The translations under genes and the position numbers were made by a program. From JABDCI01 sp964475835 (GTDB lineage: Bacteria > Verrucomicrobiota > Verrucomicrobiia > JABWAM01): DNA of 61,241 nt. The DNA lies in the NCBI GenBank assembly GCA_964475835.1, contig CAYYYL010000014.1:1-61241 (forward strand). Direction: 5' to 3'. Of the stretch, positions 51,711 to 58,397 are shown piece by piece (the stretch's first letter is position 1; each line of letters starts with the position of its first letter). The notes beneath the pieces were generated by a model, which did not search any database, was not told the origin of the DNA, and was given only the letters and a program-made list of their open reading frames with translations.

Positions 51711-53005
51711 TCGGATTCACCTGTTGTCACAAATGGGGAGAAATCGCTGTTTTCCCAGCGTGCCATTTCAAATCGATAACTTCGATAGGTCACGTAGCAA
51801 GGGATGACGGCAAGGGAAAGAGCGCACAGAATGAAGTTGGAGTAGTTGGGGACGTCGTTGGTGACGCGGATTTGATAGGGTTTTTGCGCTTTTTCACCGC
51901 CGGAAGCTTCCAGCGTCAGATAGTAGGTTCCTCCCGGGACGGAGGAAAGCACGTTGGACTTTCTCTGGTTTCCTTCGCTCCAGGAACCGTCATCAGGATC
52001 CACGCCGCTGTAATATTCGACGCCACTTTCAAAGGAGATTTGATTGTTATTAGTCGCATTGACCAAAGACATGTCCACTTCGAGCCAATCTTGCTGGATC
52101 GGGGAAAAGAGGGAGATCGCCACGGCCGAATTTTTCCCCTCGAGAGTAAAGGAAGGCGTGACTTTCATGCGATCGGCGTCGTTCGGTATGAATGTGAAGT
52201 CTCCCGAATAAACCATTTTGTTTCGCCAGTGAGCATTAAAATATCCTTGGATTCCGATGAGGATAAAAAGAAAAATTAAGCCCATTACGATGAGCGCCTT
52301 GGAGTGAGTGTAGGGAGTGGGTTGGTTGGCCGCCACGCCGACGGGCCTGGGTAGCGGTTTCTCCAGTAAAAAGGCCTTTTGAACTTCGTTGGGCGTCATA
52401 TATTCGCATAGAGAGGCCACGATCTCCTTTCGGTCCTTCTCAACGGAAAGCATGTAAGGGGGACAGATGTAATCTGCTGTACGAACTTGATCCCCCACTT
52501 TCACCTGCCAATAAAATTCTCCCAGCACATAGTCAATTTTTGTGTTGCCTCGATTGTAGACTCGAAAAACTTTTTTATTATATGAAACCCTGTCGGTGTC
52601 GATTCCCGGAGTGGCGCGAGAGATATCCTTGACGGGAGACACAAAATTCCAGTGTCCATCAGCGACCACGAGCCAGCGAAAACCCTGATAGGGATTGAAA
52701 AGCAGGTATTCAAACCACCCGTATCCGCTTGAGATATCTTGGCGCCGCATGAATCCGATCACTTCGAACGCATACCCTTTTAAAATACCCTTCTGACCAA
52801 GGGGGATAAGGGGTTCGATCGTCCGTTTTTGGTAATAGGTGCTGAGGATCCGGTGGTTTTCGTCGCTTGGATCGATGACGGATTTGCAGGAGGAGCAGAC
52901 GACGGAGAGAGAGTGGCCGGCGGCCCGAATAGTCACGGTGGATCCGCATGAAGTACATGCGAAACTCTGGACAAGCCCAGCTCCGGATAAAGGTTCACCA
53001 TCCAT
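51707..53005 (-). CDS. DUF4178 protein with zinc ribbon and membrane helices
   Basis: A 432-residue protein. A zinc ribbon lies at about 13-40 (FACTSCGSTVT, VVCSSCKSVI). The DUF4178 domain (about 55-190) has LGQKGILKGYAFEVIGFM and GYGWFEYLLFNPYQGFRWLV. Two membrane helices follow at about 240-260 (ALIVMGLIFLFILIGIQGYF) and 405-422, separated by a beta-sandwich-like extracytoplasmic domain. It overlaps the preceding shorter DUF4178 gene by 11 bases. A role as a membrane-associated partner of SPFH and polyamine enzymes is inferred from the operon. Confidence 0.82.
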   Translation of the reverse strand: MDGEPLSGAGLVQSFACTSCGSTVTIRAAGHSLSVVCSSCKSVIDPSDENHRILSTYYQKRTIEPLIPLGQKGILKGYAFEVIGFMRRQDISSGYGWFEYLLFNPYQGFRWLVVADGHWNFVSPVKDISRATPGIDTDRVSYNKKVFRVYNRGNTKIDYVLGEFYWQVKVGDQVRTADYICPPYMLSVEKDRKEIVASLCEYMTPNEVQKAFLLEKPLPRPVGVAANQPTPYTHSKALIVMGLIFLFILIGIQGYFNAHWRNKMVYSGDFTFIPNDADRMKVTPSFTLEGKNSAVAISLFSPIQQDWLEVDMSLVNATNNNQISFESGVEYYSGVDPDDGSWSEGNQRKSNVLSSVPGGTYYLTLEASGGEKAQKPYQIRVTNDVPNYSNFILCALSLAVIPCYVTYRSYRFEMARWENSDFSPFVTTGESE

Positions 53006-53624
53006 CGAAAGTCCTTATATGTTGAAATTTAAAGGAATTGAAATCCATATATTCACCCGTAAAGACGCGGGTGCTTTCGTTGGAATATTCTATGCAGCCA
53101 AAGGCTGCCGTTTCATTGGAGAGATCGACACTGGTGGCGCTCCGTCCTGCAGGAGCGGCGAATGGAAGCTCTCCTTCGCTGTAGACGTAGGTCGCTTCCT
53201 TAATGTCTTCAATCTGGTAGGTCTGCCCGTCGATTTGTACTTCCATCCCGGAAATAATTTGTTCGCGCGGGGGCAGGTCGGAAGGAGTTTGGTGCTCGAA
53301 GCTGATGCTGTAAAATCCCTGTGCTTCGGCGAGCCATCCATAACTGCCGTTATCAAACAGCGCGCACCATTCGTTCCAGGATCCATCACTCCATTTTATG
53401 GCGAGGCGTCCGATAAGAGAAAAGCGCATGTTTTGAAAGATGCCCTGCGTGCCAATCTGAAAGGGAGAATTATCGCGAGGGAGAACTGCCATGGTGCCGA
53501 TGGCTTCGACGTCCAGGTCGCGCCGAACGAGCATGGACCGGCAAAAAGGGCATACGGCGAAAACCGACACTGCGGATTGGAAGGGCGTTTGCGCTCCGCA
53601 GGAGGGGCAGACGTAATTTGTCAT
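52995..53624 (-). CDS. short DUF4178 protein with zinc ribbon
   Basis: A 209-residue soluble protein. An N-terminal zinc ribbon (YVCPSCGAQT, AVCPFCRSML) is followed by a DUF4178 domain with IGTQGIFQNMRFSLIGRLAI and WNEWCALFDNGSYGWLAEAQ. A second DUF4178-like segment begins PREQIISGMEVQIDGQTYQI. It has no membrane helix, unlike its neighbour. Its ATG shares a base with the SPFH stop (TAATG) and its end overlaps the next gene, so the three are translationally coupled. Confidence 0.82.
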   Translation of the reverse strand: MTNYVCPSCGAQTPFQSAVSVFAVCPFCRSMLVRRDLDVEAIGTMAVLPRDNSPFQIGTQGIFQNMRFSLIGRLAIKWSDGSWNEWCALFDNGSYGWLAEAQGFYSISFEHQTPSDLPPREQIISGMEVQIDGQTYQIEDIKEATYVYSEGELPFAAPAGRSATSVDLSNETAAFGCIEYSNESTRVFTGEYMDFNSFKFQHIRTFDGW

Positions 53625-54616
53625 TACTGAATTTTCATCAGGAGTTCTGCCTTTTTGGAGTCAAATTCAGCTTGTGAAATCACTCCTTTCTTGAAGAGAT
53701 CAAATATTTTTTCAAGCGCCTGGGCGGCGTCTGTTTCCGCAGGGCGGGCGTTTCCAGCGACGCCGCCCAATGACGCCGCCATGGTCTGTCCGATCGCCAT
53801 GCCTGCTCCAAGTCCCGCGCCGGTCCCGGCGAGCCCCCCCTCGTTGGCGGCGGCGATGGAAATGCTCTCGGCGCTTTGGAACTTGGCGTAGCGTTGAAGG
53901 TCGCCCACCATATTCATCGAGACGAGCTTGTCGAAGTGATCCTGCAGTTCCTGAGGCAGAGAAACGCTCTGCACAAAAAATGATTGAAGATTGAGTCCGT
54001 ATTCCGTGAAGCGCGTGTTGAGAAATTCTTTGAGCTTGTCAGAAAACGCCACCTGATTGGCGGCCATGTCGACGAACGAGACGCCGCTTGATCCGAAGAA
54101 ACTGCCCAGTTCTGCAACAACGGTGGAGTGAAGCTGTCCTGAGAGTTCGGTGGCAGTGTATTGATCCCGGCTGCCGCTGATCTTTTGATAAAAAACTTTG
54201 GGGTCCGCTATTTTGTAGGAGTAGATTCCGTACGCGCGAATGCGGACAAGTCCGAATTCCTTGTCCCGCAGCGTGATGGGCGTCGGAGTACCCCACTTTT
54301 GATCGATTTGTTCGCGCGCGCTGAAGAAATAGACGTCGGATTTGAACGGTGACTGAAAGAATTTATCCCAGTTGTTGAGATAAGTGAGGATGGGAAGCGT
54401 GCTGGTGTTCAGCTTGTAGAGACCCGGATTAAAGATGTCGGCGATCCGACCTTCATTCACAAACATCGCCAGTTGGCTTTCCCTCACCGTGAGCTTGGCG
54501 CCGTTCTGAATTTCACGATCTTGCATGGGAAACCGATAAGCCAGGATGCCGTCCTGAGATTCTGTCCAGTCAATGACATCGATGAATTGTTTTTTGATGA
54601 AATCAAAAAGTGCCAT
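53624..54616 (-). CDS. SPFH/Band-7 (virion-core type) protein with SHOCT tail
   Basis: A 330-residue protein. Residues about 1-240 match the SPFH/virion-core-like family: VIDWTESQDGILAYRFPMQD, VRESQLAMFVNEGRIADIFN, LRDKEFGLVRIRAYGIYSYK, and the coiled region LPQELQDHFDKLVSMNMVGD. A Gly/Ala-rich linker leads to a C-terminal SHOCT domain at about 300-330 (LEKIFDLFKKGVISQAEFDS). SPFH proteins form membrane-associated oligomeric rings or microdomains. It is the first gene of the nine-gene operon; AAGGAA lies a few bases before the ATG. Confidence 0.85.
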   Translation of the reverse strand: MALFDFIKKQFIDVIDWTESQDGILAYRFPMQDREIQNGAKLTVRESQLAMFVNEGRIADIFNPGLYKLNTSTLPILTYLNNWDKFFQSPFKSDVYFFSAREQIDQKWGTPTPITLRDKEFGLVRIRAYGIYSYKIADPKVFYQKISGSRDQYTATELSGQLHSTVVAELGSFFGSSGVSFVDMAANQVAFSDKLKEFLNTRFTEYGLNLQSFFVQSVSLPQELQDHFDKLVSMNMVGDLQRYAKFQSAESISIAAANEGGLAGTGAGLGAGMAIGQTMAASLGGVAGNARPAETDAAQALEKIFDLFKKGVISQAEFDSKKAELLMKIQ

Positions 54617-54773
54617 AAGTTCTTCCTTGGAGAGTGAATTGTCCGATGTGGATGTAATAGATCATATCCACCGAATGGCGGCAATTATAAGGAGAGGGTA
54701 TGTTTATAATGCTGAAGTCGCTAGAAGCTGTTTTTCGCGTGACCAATCCCCGTTTTACGGCAAGCTCTGGTCT
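54617..54773. promoter_or_regulatory. divergent promoter region of the SPFH operon and HTH gene
   Basis: This 157-base gap has -10-like TATAAT hexamers on both strands (plus 54705-54710; minus 54689-54684) without convincing -35 boxes, and an imperfect palindrome CCACCGAATGGCGG (54668-54681). If the HTH protein regulates the operon, its operator should be here. Confidence 0.4.
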
Positions 54774-55250
54774 ATGGAATCCTACGAGATCCTTAAAGAA
54801 TTGATTCAGGAATGCGGGGCCAAAGAGGTAGCAGAAAGGATGGGGTTGTCCCTGCCGATGATCTACAAATGGACGGAACCTTCCGAGGGATTAGGCAGCG
54901 GTTCTGCGAACCCGCTGGACCGTGTGGAGGTCTTACTCCAGTGTGGCGATCATTCAAATATCATCCATTGGCTTTGCGAGCGCGCACAGGGCTTTTTTGT
55001 TAAAAATCCCAAACCTGTCAAACCAGACCCCCATCAAGTGGTGCCTGGAACCAACAAGATCGTACAGGAATTCGCGGATCTGCTTTCCGTCATCGCCCAG
55101 TCCGCAGTCGACGGCGTGATTTCTCGGGAGGAAGCGAAGCAGATCCGTGGACGATGGGAAGGATTAAAATCCGTGACGGAAGGCTTTGTGCAATGTTCGG
55201 AACAAGGCGATTTTTCGCGCCGGCCATCCCTCCCGCAAAAAAGTCCATGA
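54774..55250 (+). CDS. HTH-type putative regulator divergent from the SPFH operon
   Basis: A 158-residue protein. Residues 5-35 look like a helix-turn-helix (ELIQECGAKEVAERMGLSLP, then MIYKWTEP) of the phage-repressor style, followed by a region (DRVEVLLQCGDHSNIIHWLC) that I have seen in related proteins by pattern only. The C-terminal half is helical and charged. ATG 54774 is chosen because the HTH begins there; the open frame upstream is antisense to the SPFH start. It has no strong ribosome-binding site. Divergence from the operon suggests autoregulation and operon control; unproven. Confidence 0.6.
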   Translation: MESYEILKELIQECGAKEVAERMGLSLPMIYKWTEPSEGLGSGSANPLDRVEVLLQCGDHSNIIHWLCERAQGFFVKNPKPVKPDPHQVVPGTNKIVQEFADLLSVIAQSAVDGVISREEAKQIRGRWEGLKSVTEGFVQCSEQGDFSRRPSLPQKSP

Positions 55251-55443
55251 TGGTTGGTTCTGAAGGCGTTTTAAGTTTGTTGGGATCCATCTAAAGTCAT
55301 ACTAGAAAGGCACGGAGGCATATCTCGATTTTCGATTTTGTAAACCGTAATTTTCAATGCTGACAACATCAATTGTTGTTGCCAGCCTGCCTGAGTTCCA
55401 AACGTTCAAACTTTTGATTGTGCCCTTCGGGGGCTGTGGCAGA

Positions 55444-56430
55444 ATGCTCGGGATGTTTCGATTCTCCAAATGCGGGGCGCCTCTGATCTGGAGCCTTCTG
55501 CTTTTCATGATGGTTCACGTTCGGGCCGCCGATCTGGTCGATGGCATTGCCGCGGTTGTGAATCAGGATATCATCACCTTCACCGACGTGAAAAATCTGG
55601 TAGGCCAGACCGAGGAATCCCTGCGGAAGGCATATTCCCCCGACGATCCCCAGCTTGTTCAAAAAATTCAGGAAGCCCGCAAGGAGGCGCTCGATCAATT
55701 GATCGAACGCCAGCTCATCATCCAGCAGTTCAAGGCCAAGGGCGGCAAGGTGCCTGATAATTTCATCGAGGACGAAATTCAACAGACGATTGATGAGCAG
55801 TATGGACGGGACCGCAGTGTGTTCATCAAAACGCTTGAGGCGTTGGGATTGAATCTGGAGACCTATAAGGAACGGATTCGCGATAAAATCATCGTTCGTT
55901 ATATGCAGCAGAGCGAGGTCAGTAACGAAATCATCATCTCTCCCTACAAGATCGAAACGTACTACAACCAGCATCCGGATGAATTTCACGAGGGGGAAAA
56001 GGTCAAGCTTCGCATGATCTATCTCAAAAAGGGACAGACGGAGGAGGAACTGGCGGGAACGAAAAGTCTGATTCAGGAAATTCTGTTGAAACTGACCACG
56101 GGTTCGGATTTTTCCGCGATGGCGTCGGTCTATTCCGAAGGATCCGAAAAAAATCAGGGCGGGGATCTGGGATTTGTGGGGCGTGACAGTCTTCGTCCCG
56201 AACTGGCGGAGGCCGCCTTCCTGCTCGATGCAGGTCAGTTGAGCCGGGTGATCGAGACCAAGGATGGTTACTACATTATCCAGGTGGATGAAAAAAAACC
56301 GGCTAAGGTGAGCACGCTTCAGGAGTCCCGGGATCTGATCGAGCGTCTTCTCATTCAGGAGGAACGTTCCCGCCTTCAGAAACGCTGGCTCCAATCCCTC
56401 CGGCAGAAGGCGTATGTCCGGATGTACTAG
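55444..56430 (+). CDS. SurA-like periplasmic peptidyl-prolyl isomerase
   Basis: A 328-residue exported protein. The signal peptide spans about 1-28 (APLIWSLLLFMMVHVRAA). The N-terminal SurA-type helical domain begins LVDGIAAVVNQDIITFTDVK and continues with ALDQLIERQLIIQQFKAKGG. One parvulin PpiC domain follows (VKLRMIYLKKG, FSAMASVYSEGSEKNQGGDL, GYYIIQVDEKKP); E. coli SurA has two. It should escort outer-membrane proteins. ATG 55444 or 55453 is likely the start. The 193 bases before it show no gene. Confidence 0.85.
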   Translation: MLGMFRFSKCGAPLIWSLLLFMMVHVRAADLVDGIAAVVNQDIITFTDVKNLVGQTEESLRKAYSPDDPQLVQKIQEARKEALDQLIERQLIIQQFKAKGGKVPDNFIEDEIQQTIDEQYGRDRSVFIKTLEALGLNLETYKERIRDKIIVRYMQQSEVSNEIIISPYKIETYYNQHPDEFHEGEKVKLRMIYLKKGQTEEELAGTKSLIQEILLKLTTGSDFSAMASVYSEGSEKNQGGDLGFVGRDSLRPELAEAAFLLDAGQLSRVIETKDGYYIIQVDEKKPAKVSTLQESRDLIERLLIQEERSRLQKRWLQSLRQKAYVRMY

Positions 56431-56435
56431 ATTGA

Positions 56436-56463
56436 GTTGAAAGTTGAAGGGTGAAAGTTGAAA
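56436..56463. repeat. four-unit heptad repeat, consensus GTTGAAA
   Basis: Units GTTGAAA, GTTGAAG, GGTGAAA and GTTGAAA run head to tail just before pdxA. The TTG start of pdxA lies inside the fourth unit, and the GAAGGG in units two and three is placed to act as ribosome-binding site. Confidence 0.6.
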
Positions 56464-57336
56464 GACCGATCACGAACGATTGCGATCACGTTGGGTGATG
56501 TGGCAGGCATCGGGCCCGAAGTGGTGCGCAAGGCGTTGCGGTCCGGGAAGCTTGATCGGAAATTTCGCTACGAGGTGTTGTTTGAATCTGAGCAGCCCCA
56601 TGTCACGGCTGGACGTCAATCCCGGGTCGCGGCCCGTTTTGCCTTGCGATCCCTTGAGGAGGGGGTTGCCGGATGTCTCGATGGACGTTTCGCCGCCCTG
56701 GTGACGGCGCCCGTTTTCAAAGCAGGATTGAAGCTGGTTGGATTTCCATTTCCAGGACAGACGGAATTTCTCGCGCATCGGACCCATGCCCGTCGGTTTG
56801 CCATGATGTTGACGGGAGGAGGATTGCGGGTGGTGCTGGCGACGATTCATGTGCCGATTCGCAAGGTCAGCTCCCTTCTTACCCGAAAGGTGATTGTCGA
56901 AAAGATCGAACTCACCCATGAAATTCTCAAAAAACTTGGCATTCCGAAGCCCCGGATTGCCGTGGCGGGATTGAATCCCCATGGAGGTGTGATTGCGGAA
57001 CAGGGGCGTGAAGAACGGATGGTGATTGCCCCGGCTGTTCGTCGTATGGTCCAACGACTGGGAACGGGCGTGACGGGGCCGCACTCACCGGATCACGTGT
57101 TCTGGCTTGCGCGAAACGGGGATGTGGATGCCGTGGTGTGCATGTATCACGACCAGGGATTGATTCCTCTCAAAATGCTCGCGTTTGATTCCGGCGTGAA
57201 TGTGACGCTGGGTCTTCCGATTGTCCGGACGTCACCCGATCATGGAGCCGCCTACGATATCGCGGGGAAAAACCGTGCCAATCCCCGGAGCATGATCGAA
57301 GCGATCAATCTTGCCGCCAGACTTGCTTCCATGTGA
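56458..57336 (+). CDS. pdxA: 4-hydroxythreonine-4-phosphate dehydrogenase
   Basis: A 292-residue enzyme of pyridoxal-phosphate biosynthesis. Recognisable segments: AITLGDVAGIGPEVVRKAL (usual G-D-P-A-G-I-G-P-E with Val for Pro), FPFPGQTEFLAHRTH, GLNPHGGVIAEQGREE, MYHDQGLIPLKMLAF and VRTSPDHGAAYDIAGKN. The metal-ligand histidines seen in family members are retained. It is shorter than the usual 320-330 residues, mostly in the region after residue 25. The only in-frame start before the conserved motif is TTG 56458, within a heptad repeat. Confidence 0.92.
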   Translation: MKDRSRTIAITLGDVAGIGPEVVRKALRSGKLDRKFRYEVLFESEQPHVTAGRQSRVAARFALRSLEEGVAGCLDGRFAALVTAPVFKAGLKLVGFPFPGQTEFLAHRTHARRFAMMLTGGGLRVVLATIHVPIRKVSSLLTRKVIVEKIELTHEILKKLGIPKPRIAVAGLNPHGGVIAEQGREERMVIAPAVRRMVQRLGTGVTGPHSPDHVFWLARNGDVDAVVCMYHDQGLIPLKMLAFDSGVNVTLGLPIVRTSPDHGAAYDIAGKNRANPRSMIEAINLAARLASM

Positions 57337-57381
57337 GAGAGGGAGTCCAGTATTCGATTTCCGAAGAGAAGGATCTCTCTC
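57335..57381. repeat. loose inverted repeat resembling the 58.2-kb element
   Basis: GAGAGAG (57335-57341) can pair with CTCTCTC (57375-57381), and GAAGGATCTCTCT (57368-57380) matches the end of the inverted repeat at 58213-58289. It may be a decayed copy of that element acting as a 3' stem after pdxA. Confidence 0.35.
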
Positions 57382-57452
57382 GGCCTTGATGAATGGGATT
57401 GGTTCGTGTTTTATATCCCGATCATTGCCAGCAAGTTTTTTTTAATCATCAC

Positions 57453-58193
57453 GTGAGCTCTAAACTCCTCATCGTCGTTCCCGCGCGTTATGCTTCAACG
57501 CGGTTTCCCGGCAAACCGCTTGCCCTGATTGCCGGACGCTCGCTCATTGAACGGGTCTACCGGAATTGCGCGTGCGTGCGGGAGGCGAAGGTGGTGGTGG
57601 CGACGGACGACCACCGCATTGAAAAACATGTCCGGGGATTTGGGGGCGACGTGATGATGACCTCGAAACGTCACCCCAGCGGCACGGATCGCGCGGCGGA
57701 GGTTGCGAGGCGTTACCGTTGTGACGTGGTGATCAACGTTCAAGGGGACGAGCCGTTGTTGCCACCATCTGTCATAAGGAAACTTGCGGAGGTGATGAAA
57801 CGCCGTTCCGCTCTTCAGATGGCGACACTGTGCCATGAAATTTCCAGCCCCCGCGACCGTTCTGATCCCAATGTGGTGAAGGTGGTGATGAATCACGAGG
57901 GAGATGCACTCTATTTTTCGAGGGCTTCCATTCCATTCGGTCGTGATGCATCCCCGGTGAAGGCTTTCCGGCACATTGGAATCTATGCCTATCGTCGTCG
58001 TTTTCTCCTTGATTACGTGCGCTGGCCGCAATCCGCCCTGGAAAAAGTGGAAAAACTTGAACAGCTTCGAGCGCTTGAACGCGGGGTGAAGATTCGCGTA
58101 CTGAAGACGAAATATGAGGCGATCGGAGTCGATGTGCCGGCGGATGTGGGGAAGGTGGAGAGAATTCTGAAGAGGTCGAAGTTTAAAATGTGA
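57453..58193 (+). CDS. kdsB: CMP-KDO synthetase (3-deoxy-manno-octulosonate cytidylyltransferase)
   Basis: A 246-residue nucleotidyltransferase that activates KDO with CTP for lipopolysaccharide inner core. Motifs: LLIVVPARYASTRFPGKPLA (nucleotide-binding start), VVVATDDHRIEKHVRGFGG, RHPSGTDRAAEVA, INVQGDEPLLPP and ALYFSRASIPFGRD; HIGIYAYRRRFL is also conserved. GTG 57453 is chosen because the conserved domain begins three residues later; an in-frame ATG at 57393 would add 20 unrelated residues. It shows that the organism makes KDO-containing LPS. Confidence 0.94.
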   Translation: MSSKLLIVVPARYASTRFPGKPLALIAGRSLIERVYRNCACVREAKVVVATDDHRIEKHVRGFGGDVMMTSKRHPSGTDRAAEVARRYRCDVVINVQGDEPLLPPSVIRKLAEVMKRRSALQMATLCHEISSPRDRSDPNVVKVVMNHEGDALYFSRASIPFGRDASPVKAFRHIGIYAYRRRFLLDYVRWPQSALEKVEKLEQLRALERGVKIRVLKTKYEAIGVDVPADVGKVERILKRSKFKM

Positions 58194-58212
58194 AACTTCA
58201 TTTCAGTACGCC

Positions 58213-58289
58213 GAGAGATCCTTCGCTTCGCTCAAGATGACGGCCGTTTTTATCCGGATTGTCATCCTGAGCGAAGCGAAGGATCTCTC
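58213..58289. repeat. 29-bp inverted repeat element (GAGAGATCCTTCGCTTCGCT type)
   Basis: Left arm 58213-58241 and right arm 58261-58289 are inverted copies with one mismatch around a 19-base spacer. The sequence family beginning GAGAGATCCTTCGCTTCGCT is, from memory, a widespread intergenic element in many bacterial genomes. It lies between kdsB and uvrB and could act as a terminator-like stem. Confidence 0.75.
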
Positions 58290-58360
58290 TTAGGGGTACA
58301 ACTCCAGATTTTCGGGGTCAAAACTCCTGAAATGGGTGCGCCAATCGGTGAAGCTTGGTC

Positions 58361-58388
58361 TTTGAACTTTCAACTTTGAACCCTTAAA
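58361..58388. repeat. four-unit heptad repeat, consensus TTTGAAC
   Basis: Units TTTGAAC, TTTCAAC, TTTGAAC and CCTTAAA precede uvrB by nine bases. On the other strand the units resemble the GTTGAAA array before pdxA, so the two arrays are inverted relative to each other. Confidence 0.5.
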
Positions 58389-58397
58389 CTTACTTTG

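Noticed and set aside
51460..51720. 86-codon minus-strand frame over the DUF350 and small membrane genes
   Set aside because: It is out of frame with both, overlaps them extensively and its translation is not protein-like.
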